Assembly (NCBI GenBank): GCA_003222395.1
Contig: QHWB01000055.1
Coordinates: 45,570 to 109,569, forward strand
Direction: 5' to 3'
Origin: Acidobacteriota bacterium
GTDB taxonomy: Bacteria; Acidobacteriota; Vicinamibacteria; Vicinamibacterales; CAVVIG01
Length of the DNA: 64,000 bases
Shown: piece by piece, positions 56,824-64,000 of the stretch
Position numbering within the stretch: position 1 is the stretch's first letter
Layout: each line of letters opens with the position of its first letter
The notes under the pieces: model-generated
Database searches by the model: none
What the model saw: the letters and a program-made list of their open reading frames with translations, nothing else
Told to the model about the DNA's origin: nothing
Position numbers and translations under genes: made by a program

Positions 56824-57948
56824 CTACTTCGGACAGTCCTTGTGCAACGTCTTGCCCGAGGGTGGCGTGGAACCGGTCTGGAGATTGTCAGGACTGATGG
56901 TCGTCACAAAACGGCACGTCGACACGTGGTAGATGTTCGAGCGCTTGCTCCACGCGAAGCCCGTCGGTGTCGGCGTCGGTGTCGGAGTTCCGCTAGCCGT
57001 TAACCACGTGTCGAACTGCGTAGTCGTTGGCGTGCCCGCTGTCGTCCGCACGGTGTAGCGATTCGCCTGCTGGGGGACTTCGACGATGATGTTCCCGCCG
57101 ACGACGTCGACGCCGTCTTCAGGCGGTACACCATTCCCGGCCTCGGTCCAATACATCTTCACCCCGGCGTTGTGCAGGCGCTCCATGCACTCCTGCGTCG
57201 GATGCCCGAACGTGTTGCCGTTGCCCGTCGACACCACGGCGACACGCGGATTGATCGCTTGCAACCAGGCGGTGTTTGTGCTGTACCGGCTCCCGTGATG
57301 GTGGACCTTATAAACGTCGACTTGGCCGACCTTCGGGGCCACCGACGTTTCGATGTCGGCGTAACTGTTGTCTGCAAAGCCGCTCAAGTCGCCGCCAATC
57401 TCCGCGCGGAAGTTGCCGTAACTCACGAGCGCCACCACACTCTCGTCGTTCTCGTTGTCCGTCGTGACGCCATTGCCATTCAACGCCACGATGCGGACGA
57501 TCACCGGCGGCGTAGAGTTGAGCGTGATCGTCTCGCCGTCTTGGGCAGTCTGCCGCTTGGCGCCGACTTTGGTGACGTACGCGTTGAAGGTGCCGCTGGC
57601 ATAACTCCCTCCACGGTCTAGGGAGGCCTTTTGCAGTGGAAATCGGCTCAGCACCTCCGTCGTACACCCAAAATGGTCCGCGTGGTAGTGGCTGATGATC
57701 TGATAGTCGATCGTCGTCACGCCAACGGACTGCAGGTACGTGAGCTGCTGACTGCAATGGTTCAACAACCCGTTGTCGAACAGCACGGTCTCGCCGGTGG
57801 GTGCGATGAGAATGGCGCCATCACCCTGGCCGACGTCCATGAAATGGATCTGGAGCCGGTTCGTCTGCGCCGAGGTCATCGACTGCAGCGCACCGACCGA
57901 CAACGCGATTAGGAACATCACCATTCGGCGCATCGAGAGCTCCTTCAT
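56824..57948 (-). CDS. Secreted metallo-beta-lactamase-fold hydrolase (ComEC/Rec2-like domain)
   Basis: The 374-residue protein has a signal peptide (about residues 8-28, ending MTSAQ), the opening strand LQIHFMDVGQGDGAILIAPT, metal motif SHYHADHFG, and later ligands in EIGGDLSG and YKVHHHGSRYS, the pattern of the MBL domain of ComEC-type proteins. A Thr/Pro linker (GTPTPTPTPTG) leads to a short carboxyl domain with two cysteines (YHVSTCRFV and LHKDCPK) that may bind metal or form a disulfide. Stand-alone secreted members may be nucleases or phosphodiesterases. Its start overlaps the stop of a small upstream frame as ATGA. Confidence 0.82.
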   Translation of the reverse strand: MKELSMRRMVMFLIALSVGALQSMTSAQTNRLQIHFMDVGQGDGAILIAPTGETVLFDNGLLNHCSQQLTYLQSVGVTTIDYQIISHYHADHFGCTTEVLSRFPLQKASLDRGGSYASGTFNAYVTKVGAKRQTAQDGETITLNSTPPVIVRIVALNGNGVTTDNENDESVVALVSYGNFRAEIGGDLSGFADNSYADIETSVAPKVGQVDVYKVHHHGSRYSTNTAWLQAINPRVAVVSTGNGNTFGHPTQECMERLHNAGVKMYWTEAGNGVPPEDGVDVVGGNIIVEVPQQANRYTVRTTAGTPTTTQFDTWLTASGTPTPTPTPTGFAWSKRSNIYHVSTCRFVTTISPDNLQTGSTPPSGKTLHKDCPK

Positions 57949-58169
57949 CTCTTGAGAACTGGCGGTTTACGGACGCTGCACGACTCTACCGTGCCGCAGC
58001 TTTCATGAGCGACATCGGGATCTTGATGCGTGAGAGATAGCGGCAGCTGTCGCGGTGATCCCTCGCGCATATGCGCGTGATAGACCTTGAAGATGTGCGG
58101 GTCCTGCTGAGACTTGGCATTGACGCGTAAGGACTGGAACGACCGACGGAGCAGCGCAGACAACCACAA
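57945..58169 (-). CDS. Small protein translationally coupled to the MBL hydrolase (possible)
   Basis: The 74-residue frame contains VNAKSQQDPHIFKVYHAHMR, EGSPRQLPLSLTHQDPDVAH and a tail with two cysteines. Its stop overlaps the MBL start (ATGA), and codon third positions are GC-rich as in real genes here. The only in-frame start is a TTG. In the adjacent frame a good signal peptide begins at 58203 (MKSILRRLTVVVVVVCAAP), so the original gene may have been a secreted protein now frameshifted near 58160. No family recognised. Confidence 0.35.
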   Translation of the reverse strand: MWLSALLRRSFQSLRVNAKSQQDPHIFKVYHAHMREGSPRQLPLSLTHQDPDVAHESCGTVESCSVRKPPVLKR

Positions 58170-58410
58170 CGACGACGGTGAGCCGCCGAAGAATGCTTTT
58201 CATGTGCTCGTTTCAGCGCTCGAATCGCGCGCAGGGCTGCTCCAACAGCAAGGATGGAGACGACTGCGGGCGGTTCGACTACGGCCGTTGTTCGGGGAAT
58301 CGAGCGGCTAGATTATAGGAGAAGTCGACACCAAGAAATCGACAATCGGTACGTTGCCCTCAGCGGCCAATGGGTTGGCTAAGGTGAAACCCTGTGATTA
58401 GCCCGCGTGG

Positions 58411-59605
58411 TCATGCCTGACCATCGCCAAAACTCGTCCGAGTTGAATTTCGCGCCAACTCCAACCACGATCACCGCATGCTGGAGCTGCTCATCGTGGT
58501 CGTCCGCGCAGTCACGTTGGCACTCCGCGGCCATCGGGAATTGGTCTTGGAAAACCTGGCGCTGCGGCAACAATTGGCGGCCTTCCACCGAACGACGCGA
58601 TGCCGCCTGCGGGCATGCGATCGACTCTTTTGGATGGCTCTCGCGCGAAGTTGGCGAAACTGGCGCACGGCGTTGATTGTCGTACAACCGGACACTGTCA
58701 TCCGCTGGCATCGCGACTGGCTTCGCCGCCGATGGACGCGACGCTCGCGCCGTCGACTTGTTGGCCGTCCACCAATTGATCAGGAGATCCGCGCCCTCGT
58801 TCGCGAGATGGCGACCGCGAACCCCTTGTGGGGCGCGCCGCGGATTTACGGCGAACTGCTAACGCTCGGTGTCCAAGTCTCAGAGCGCACGGTCTCACGT
58901 CTGCTAGAACCGCACACATACGTGATGATCGTGCTGTCGCACGTTCGTCGCCGCATCGTGCATTTCAACATTACGGAGCATCCAACAGCCGAGTGGACCG
59001 CCCAACAAGTCATCGACGCATTCCCGGACGACACCGCGCCCAGATGGTTGCACCGCGACCGCGACAGCGCCTACGGCGAGACGTTCCGGCGTCGAGTGGC
59101 GAGCATGGGCATCGCCGAAGTGGTCTCAGCGCCGGCGAGTCCTTGGCAGAATCCGTACGCGGAACGCGTGATCGGCTCAATCCGTCGCGAGTGCCTGGAT
59201 CACGTGATCGTGCTCAACCAGGCGCATCTGCGACGCGTCCTAACGATCTACAGCCGGTACTACCATCGGAGTCGGACGCATCTGGGGCTCGAGAAGGACG
59301 CGCCAGATCCTCGGCCCATCTCGGCAACCTCCACTTGGCCGATCATTGTGATTCCGGAAGTGGGCGGCCTGCATCACCGCTACGAACGGCAGGCAGCATA
59401 GACGGCCGACCTGCCGGTGCACACATGCTGGACATCAGTGCGGCGTCACCACGCATCGCACACAACCCGTTTCGCTCAATCGGCAGGATGTTCAGCGGAG
59501 CTGACGTCACATTCAACGTGATCCGAAATATGCGGCGCCCGCATCAGGGCCCTTGCCAGATTGTCTCGCCGGTAACCGTCGGAGCTGTTTTGGCGAACGA
59601 CACCA
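58411..59605 (+). mobile_element. Integrase-core insertion sequence, internal-deletion derivative
   Basis: The left end reads TGACCATCGCCAAAACTCGT and the right end carries the inverse TTTTGGCGAACGAC at about 59589-59602. It encloses one transposase gene and a tail of about 200 bases. The right end lies inside a winged-helix gene on the opposite strand and truncates it. The family is that of the complete copy at 48.7-50.0 kb. Confidence 0.65.
58478..59401 (+). CDS. Integrase-core transposase lacking the first catalytic Asp
   Basis: The 307-residue protein matches the 342-residue copy at 48.8 kb from MLELLIVVVRAVTLALRGHR to EVGGLHHRYERQAA, but at VSRLLEPHTYVMIVLSHV about 35 residues are missing in frame. 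Exactly the segment with SMDFFTVPT (first catalytic Asp) is gone, while HRDRDSAYGETF and NPYAERVIGSIRRECLD remain. It should be unable to catalyse transposition. It keeps its DNA-binding half, so it could act as a repressor of the complete copy. Confidence 0.8.
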   Translation: MLELLIVVVRAVTLALRGHRELVLENLALRQQLAAFHRTTRCRLRACDRLFWMALARSWRNWRTALIVVQPDTVIRWHRDWLRRRWTRRSRRRLVGRPPIDQEIRALVREMATANPLWGAPRIYGELLTLGVQVSERTVSRLLEPHTYVMIVLSHVRRRIVHFNITEHPTAEWTAQQVIDAFPDDTAPRWLHRDRDSAYGETFRRRVASMGIAEVVSAPASPWQNPYAERVIGSIRRECLDHVIVLNQAHLRRVLTIYSRYYHRSRTHLGLEKDAPDPRPISATSTWPIIVIPEVGGLHHRYERQAA

Positions 59606-59924
59606 CGGCGCGCTCAGGACGATCATGCAGAACACGCGCACTCGGTACTACGCCAGCGGTCTTGTCGATCAAACCGCGCAGCTCGGGAAAGACCGGCGAT
59701 CCGGTGTCCGCCTTGAAGTAGGGGCGGGTTCCCTCCCGGCGGATCTCGAGGATGCCCCCGTCGACGAGCGCTTTGAGTTCGCGCTGGAGGCTCGATGGGG
59801 AGGTCCCCAGAAACTGTGCCAATTCGGACAGGTACCACCACTTCTCGGGATGCGTTAACGTCGCGGCGAGCACGTCCCGTCGGACCGTTGGAAACAGGGC
59901 AGCCAGGATGGGAGGTTTACGCAT
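59606..59924 (-). pseudogene. Winged-helix regulator (MNT-linked type), truncated by an IS
   Basis: From MRKPPILAALFPTVRRDVLA through PEKWWYLSELAQFLGTSPSS, LQRELKALVDGGILEIRREG and YFKADTGSPVFPELRGLIDK the protein is a typical winged-helix domain that in complete genes is followed by a minimal nucleotidyltransferase. After TAGVVP the frame enters IS-derived sequence (VSFAKTAP is the IS end translated). About 100 residues with the nucleotidyltransferase are therefore lost. The start ATG lies inside an operator-like palindrome, suggesting autoregulation. Confidence 0.65.
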
Positions 59925-59954
59925 AACGCGTAAATTATTACGCATATTGCGTAC
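59917..59954. promoter_or_regulatory. Tandem palindromic operators overlapping the winged-helix start
   Basis: Two copies of TTACGC-N5-GCGTA(A/C) occur: TTACGCATAACGCGTAA at 59917-59933 (perfect arms) and TTACGCATATTGCGTAC at 59938-59954 (one mismatch). Their centres are 21 bases apart, two helical turns, so dimers would bind the same face. The regulator's ATG lies within the first site. Such an arrangement implies tight self-repression. Confidence 0.6.
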
Positions 59955-59967
59955 ACGCGCAACCGCG

Positions 59968-61269
59968 TCAGTGTATCGCCGCTTGAACATGCCGCCTTGC
60001 CTGAGGCGTGAACTCGTAGACGTTCTGACGGTGAGCCCGTCTCGCCGGCGCCTTCGTTGGCGCTGGCTTGACATCCACGATCCCACCCAGGACCTCAGCC
60101 CATTTCTCGAGCGCTGCACGCTTCTTGTCGTAACGATAGCGGTCGTAGATGGCGGTCACCGTGCTGTGCGTCACGCTTCGATGGTTGAGGACATGCGCGA
60201 TGTGAAAGCGATCGACGCCCGCTTCGCCCATGTACGACGCCGCGGTCCGTCGCAAGTCGTGCGCGCGGAAGTGGAACGACACGCCGCCGTTGCAGAGGGT
60301 CGCTGCGGCCTTCTTTGCACGGGCAGCCACACAGGTGTGACGGTGGTTCGAGAACACGTATCGGTCGTCGGCGTTCTTCGTCCGTGCTCGTCGGTCCAAC
60401 ATTTCGAGAACCATCGAGGTGAGCGGCACCCGGTGCGGGTCATGGTTCTTCGTGACGTCTCCCGGAATCAACCACCAGCCTGTGTCTAGATCCACCTCCC
60501 GCCACTCCATTTTGCACACTTCCCCGCACCGCTGTGCCGTCAGCAGCATCACGAGGAAGGCATCGTTCAGCGTCTGCGAAAGCCGCGGCTTCGGTGTGCC
60601 GTCCTCCTTCTTGGCCTCCGTTTCGTGTAGCGCTGCCCAGAGCTCGCGCAGTTCGTCGCGTGACAACACGCGGTCGCGGCTCCGTTCTTCGCCAGGCTTT
60701 CGGATACGCCACGCTGGATTGGTTTCGATCCAATCGTGCTCCATCGCGAACGTCAACATCGCGGAGATCCGCGACAGGATGCGATTCGCCATGACTGGTG
60801 CGTGCCTTGCCTTGCGCTCGATGAGTTCACGGACGGTGCGTCGCTTCAAGTCGACCACTCCGAGATGCCGCCAGACGGGGAGAACCTCGCGCTCCATGAT
60901 CCGTCGCGTTTCTGTCCAGCTCTTCGCCTTCTCCCGATAGGTCTTGTACAAGTCGAAGAGGGCGCCAACCGTGTCGCCGTTCGTGGCGCGCTCGGCCTTC
61001 TTTTCCTCGGCGGGATCGGCGCCATTGAATATTCGGCCGCGCTGCTGGGTGGCCGCCGTTCGCGCGTCCGCCAGCAAGACGTCCGGGTAGCGACCCAAGC
61101 CGACTCGTCGCATCCGGCCATGGTGACGGTAGTACAGCGTGAACGACTTGCGCCCCGCTGGCGTGACGCGAATGGCGAGTCCCGGCACGAGCATGTCGAA
61201 CACTTCGTACCGCTTCGGCTGCGGCTTCAAGTGATCAAGATATCGAACGGTGAAGGTAACGGTGGCCAT
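59968..61269 (-). CDS. Tyrosine-type site-specific integrase (P4-like), full length
   Basis: The 433-residue recombinase has the DUF4102-type amino domain (YEVFDMLVPGLAIRVTPAGR, KSFTLYYRHHGRMRRVGLGR, YPDVLLADART), a SAM-like core-binding domain (about 95-190) and a complete catalytic domain: Arg in LLTAQRCGEVCKM, HxxR in RAHDLRRTAASYMGEAG, His in AHVLNHRSVTH and Tyr in VTAIYDRYRYDKKR. It is the only intact integrase in the window and could drive an integrative element lying to either side. No tRNA is adjacent, and its attachment site was not found by eye. Confidence 0.9.
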   Translation of the reverse strand: MATVTFTVRYLDHLKPQPKRYEVFDMLVPGLAIRVTPAGRKSFTLYYRHHGRMRRVGLGRYPDVLLADARTAATQQRGRIFNGADPAEEKKAERATNGDTVGALFDLYKTYREKAKSWTETRRIMEREVLPVWRHLGVVDLKRRTVRELIERKARHAPVMANRILSRISAMLTFAMEHDWIETNPAWRIRKPGEERSRDRVLSRDELRELWAALHETEAKKEDGTPKPRLSQTLNDAFLVMLLTAQRCGEVCKMEWREVDLDTGWWLIPGDVTKNHDPHRVPLTSMVLEMLDRRARTKNADDRYVFSNHRHTCVAARAKKAAATLCNGGVSFHFRAHDLRRTAASYMGEAGVDRFHIAHVLNHRSVTHSTVTAIYDRYRYDKKRAALEKWAEVLGGIVDVKPAPTKAPARRAHRQNVYEFTPQARRHVQAAIH

Positions 61270-61940
61270 TGGGTTTTCCTCCCCGATGTTTTTCGCGCAG
61301 GAGGTTTTTCCGGGGTGAACCAGGGGTGAATCCGCGACGGCGCTTCGACGCCGCGACGCGCAATCACCCGCACCTCGCGTGCACCTCGAACCCTAGCACC
61401 GGGAGAGAGTTAGAACCAAATCGGAGAGTGCAGAAAAACGCCGGAAAACGCGCTGTTTCCGGCTTGGGCGCAGGAGGTCGCAGAGCGTCGCAGGAAGCCT
61501 CAAGAAGTTGACGCGACGTCACCGAGATGGTCGCTGCTGTTCCAACCTAAATGATCGACAGAGTTCTCGGTTGCAAATTAGGTTCGACCTTGTCCTCCAG
61601 ATAGTCGAGCAACCTCCGTTCGTTGACGAAGATTCGTCAAGATTCGGCTGAGTCCTGGCCGTTCAGATTTCATTTCGGCGATCTTCTACTCCAGTTCTGC
61701 GACGGTGTGCTTCGCCACACTCCCTCCGAGTCAGATGCGGAACAGATCGGCGATCGCTCGGTATTATCCCTCAACCTCGGTTCTGGCGCCGGTCATCAAC
61801 TTGTCGCGCGGGAATATAGGAGTCGGTATGGTCCCTACTTCGGGGGGGCGTAAGGAACACGACATGCACAATACCCACAACACCAGTTGACTTACTCCAG
61901 CGAAGGTGAATGATCGGCACGATTCAAACCGGAGACAACC
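61270..61940. other. Non-coding interval between integrase and metallopeptidase
   Basis: No gene was recognised in these 670 bases. The stretch contains a perfect 8-base stem (GCCGGAAA and TTTCCGGC, 61440-61463), a perfect 18-base dyad at 61623-61640 listed separately, and a repeated GGGGTGAA near 61310. Base composition is more AT-rich from 61530 to 61900, which fits a promoter region for the following gene or a non-coding end of an integrative element. Confidence 0.4.
61623..61640. promoter_or_regulatory. Perfect dyad, candidate operator or attachment core
   Basis: TTGACGAAGATTCGTCAA has two 8-base arms (TTGACGAA and TTCGTCAA) separated by two bases. It lies about 300 bases upstream of the metallopeptidase start and 350 bases from the integrase start. 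A dimeric regulator or a recombinase could use it; nothing in the sequence decides which. Confidence 0.3.
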
Positions 61941-63785
61941 ATGGGCAAGCGTACCGACCCCGTTGCGCCGCGCGCGGTGAAACTGACCGCGGGAGAGCGG
62001 CTCGGCGTGTACGCCGCCCGCCGCTTCATCAGCCACACCGTCGAGGAAAAGCTCAACCTTCGCATTCCCGTCGACGTCTACTTCCAAGACCCCCTTGTCG
62101 CTCTGGAGAACCCGGAGCTGGCGTTCGACGCGAACTGCCTCGTCCCATGGGAGCCGGGGCTCGCGGACGGGCCGACGAGCGCGCGGTTTGCCGTTGTCGA
62201 CTACGACGCGCACACTGAAACGCTCGCGGCGCCGGCGCGGTGGGACAGAGACAACGACCGGTTCCTCGACCCTGACGGCGCACCCCTGAACCGGAACAAC
62301 ACGAAGCCCCTGCAGTTCCACCAGGTGAACGTGTGGGCCATACTGCAGCGCGCGCTCGAGTTCTTCGAGGGCGGTCCCGGTCTCGGCCGGCGCATTCCCT
62401 GGGGCTTTGACGGTAACCGCCTAATCGTCGTCCCGCACGCGGGACCGGGAGAGAACGCCTACTACGACCGCAAGAGCAAGTCGCTGCAGTTCTACTACTT
62501 CAATCGCGGGGCAGAGCGCATTTACACGTGTCTCTCGACCGACATCGTGCACCACGAGTTCGGTCACGCGGTGCTCGACGGCATTCGCCCGCACTACATG
62601 GAGAGCGTGCTGCCGGAGACGGCGGCTTTTCACGAGTTCATGGGCGATCTGACCGCGATTCTGATCTCGCTTCGGAATACTGCGTTCAGGCAGAGACTGA
62701 TCGAAGAGACGAAGGGTGACCTGAGCAAAGAGAGCACGCTGTCACGGGTCGCGGAGCAGTTCGGCAAGAACGTGCAGGACAGGCCCTATCTCCGGAGCGC
62801 CAGGAACGACCGGAAGATGAAAGACGTGGCGACCGGTCAGCGCCCGCACTACATGTCGGAGGCGCTGACGGGCGCGATGTTCGACATCCTGATCCGCTTG
62901 TCCAAGTACTACGTGGCAGAGCGCGAGCGAACCGTGCCGCAGGCGTTCTGGAACACGATCCAGCGGATGCAGTACATGGCGATCCAGCCGCTGGACCTAC
63001 TGGCGCCGGTCGACATCACCTTCAGCGACTACGCGCAGGCGGTGCTGCGGGCAGAGGAGATCGCGAACCCGACTGACCCGGATAAGTACCGCAGGATGAT
63101 GGCGGACATCTTTATAGACAGGGGCATCCTCGATGCGTCCTACCGCGCCCAACTCGACAAGCCGCGGCAGGTGTTCGAGCGCCTCGATTTGGATGTGTTC
63201 CACGACGTCGACGTGCTCGCGGGCTCGCGACCGGACGCGTACCGCTTTCTCGACGACAACCGCCGGAAGCTGTTCATCCCGTGGAACGTTGACGTCACGA
63301 TCTCCGATCTGTCGTCGGCGCAGAAGCTGACCCGCGAGGCGCGCCGCCTGCCGCAGCAGGTAATTCTTCAGTACGTCTGGCGCGAGGACGTTCTGCTCGA
63401 AGGCCCACAGTTTGAACGTTTCGAGGGCCAAACGACGAGCCTCCTGTGCGGCGGTACGCTGGCGATGAACGAGAACGGCGAAATCTTGCAGTGGGCGCGC
63501 AAGCCTGGCGCGCTGCCGAGCGGGCAGAGCGATGAGTCACGAGAAGAGCAAGCGAGGGGCGTCGAACGGCGAAATGCGTTTCTTCAGGCCGTCGCGCGAC
63601 GCATTAGGGCCGGCCGCATCGGGCATGAGATCGGCGGCGAGAAGGGACTGGTGCCCACGGCCATCCCGCCGATCACGTCACGTATCGCCAACGGCGGGGT
63701 CGTTTTCGAGCTGTCGCCGCACTTCGGTGTTCACGACGATCGAGACGACGAGCTCGGAGGCCGCGTATGGCAGATAAGCTCTTAG
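61941..63785 (+). CDS. Thermolysin-like (gluzincin) metallopeptidase domain protein
   Basis: The 614-residue protein carries HEFGH at residues 205-209 (TDIVHHEFGHAVLDGIRP) and, about 25 residues on, AAFHEFMGDLTAI, whose ExxxD mirrors the third zinc ligand of thermolysin-type enzymes. The active-site wall strand VPHAGPGENAYYDRKSKSLQ precedes the motif, also as in that clan. The long carboxyl half (about 400-614) is unfamiliar. There is no signal peptide, so it may be cytoplasmic or exported by a specialised route. Its 3' end overlaps the next gene, an MBL-fold protein, by 19 bases, implying joint function. Confidence 0.75.
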   Translation: MGKRTDPVAPRAVKLTAGERLGVYAARRFISHTVEEKLNLRIPVDVYFQDPLVALENPELAFDANCLVPWEPGLADGPTSARFAVVDYDAHTETLAAPARWDRDNDRFLDPDGAPLNRNNTKPLQFHQVNVWAILQRALEFFEGGPGLGRRIPWGFDGNRLIVVPHAGPGENAYYDRKSKSLQFYYFNRGAERIYTCLSTDIVHHEFGHAVLDGIRPHYMESVLPETAAFHEFMGDLTAILISLRNTAFRQRLIEETKGDLSKESTLSRVAEQFGKNVQDRPYLRSARNDRKMKDVATGQRPHYMSEALTGAMFDILIRLSKYYVAERERTVPQAFWNTIQRMQYMAIQPLDLLAPVDITFSDYAQAVLRAEEIANPTDPDKYRRMMADIFIDRGILDASYRAQLDKPRQVFERLDLDVFHDVDVLAGSRPDAYRFLDDNRRKLFIPWNVDVTISDLSSAQKLTREARRLPQQVILQYVWREDVLLEGPQFERFEGQTTSLLCGGTLAMNENGEILQWARKPGALPSGQSDESREEQARGVERRNAFLQAVARRIRAGRIGHEIGGEKGLVPTAIPPITSRIANGGVVFELSPHFGVHDDRDDELGGRVWQISS

Positions 63786-64000
63786 TCCGCGCCTACAACG
63801 TGGAAGTCGGCGACTGTCTATACTGCCGCATTCCAAACGCGCGGACTGTCGGAAACACGGTGGACGACTTCCACATGCTGATCGACTGCGGTTCGGTGGG
63901 CGGCGTCGCGCACCTGGAAGCGGCACTTGAGGACCTCAAGACGATGCTGCCGGACGCGGGCAGCGGCAAGAAGCGGCTCGACCTCGTGGTGGTCACCCAC
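63767..64000 (+). CDS. Metallo-beta-lactamase-fold protein (partial, runs off the window)
   Basis: The 78 visible residues begin MADKLLVRAYNVEVGDCLYC and reach DDFHMLIDCGSVGGVAHLEA, then KKRLDLVVVTH at the edge, where the first His of an HxHxDH motif would begin. This is the amino end of a ComEC-like MBL domain. The ATG lies 19 bases inside the metallopeptidase gene, so both are made from one transcript. The function is unknown; a two-protein hydrolase module is inferred from coupling. Confidence 0.7.
   Translation, partial: MADKLLVRAYNVEVGDCLYCRIPNARTVGNTVDDFHMLIDCGSVGGVAHLEAALEDLKTMLPDAGSGKKRLDLVVVTH

Noticed and set aside
61380..61440. A GTTCGAGG-containing segment that resembles a tRNA T-arm
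   Set aside because: The flanking bases do not form a T-stem or acceptor stem and there is no anticodon arm.

Overview
The window is high-GC chromosomal DNA that most resembles a member of the Acidobacteriota, probably of the Vicinamibacteria type. The pointers are a VWFA-related acidobacterial-family protein at 6.6-7.5 kb, two very long TonB-dependent receptors of the Oar/CarboxypepD_reg type, a GH-rich polysaccharide locus, and dense insertion-sequence debris. The taxonomic call is inference from gene content; there is no rRNA gene in the window.

Layout. 0-7.5 kb: an ABC-2 exporter operon, a deazaflavin-dependent oxidoreductase, a decayed amidase next to a carboxymuconolactone-decarboxylase-like protein, a beta-propeller protein and the VWFA protein. 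7.9-11.5 kb: a relic zone with a tRNA-Asp 3' half beside a truncated tyrosine recombinase, a core-deleted transposase, a frameshifted pentaheme cytochrome (ActA-like), an intradiol dioxygenase, and broken APC-permease and ChrA genes. 11.5-35.1 kb: a largely intact arabinose/galactose polysaccharide locus. A minus-strand operon (aldose 1-epimerase, GH51, TonB receptor, GH127) diverges from a GntR regulator and a ribose-type ABC importer. A GH42 beta-galactosidase and a DeoR regulator follow, then a second TonB receptor coupled to a GalT-like uridylyltransferase, an inositol-monophosphatase-family protein and a GHMP kinase that reads like plant L-arabinokinase. Together these would cut arabinogalactan-type chains, import the sugars and convert them through sugar-1-phosphates.

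35.2-43.6 kb: gene fragments (PIN, MOSC), a VOC protein, a three-subunit molybdenum hydroxylase whose large subunit carries a one-base frameshift, transposase remnants, and a second truncated tyrosine recombinase ending 5 bp from a tRNA-Asn 3' half.

43.6-64 kb: an accessory island. It holds PIN-type toxin-antitoxin remnants, an apparently intact IS1-type transposon with 17-bp inverted repeats, 8-bp target duplications and passenger genes, a full-length integrase-core IS plus deletion derivatives, an L,D-transpeptidase/polysaccharide deacetylase pair divergent from an XRE/ImmA pair, two DUF2235 (Tle1-like) hydrolase genes (one broken by a 23-bp tandem duplication), a caspase-like fragment, a secreted metallo-beta-lactamase-fold protein, a winged-helix gene truncated by an IS and started inside tandem operators, a full-length P4-type integrase, and a thermolysin-like metallopeptidase overlapping a second MBL-fold gene that runs off the window.

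All calls come from reading the sequence. No database search was possible, so family names rest on motif recognition and functional details are inference unless stated.
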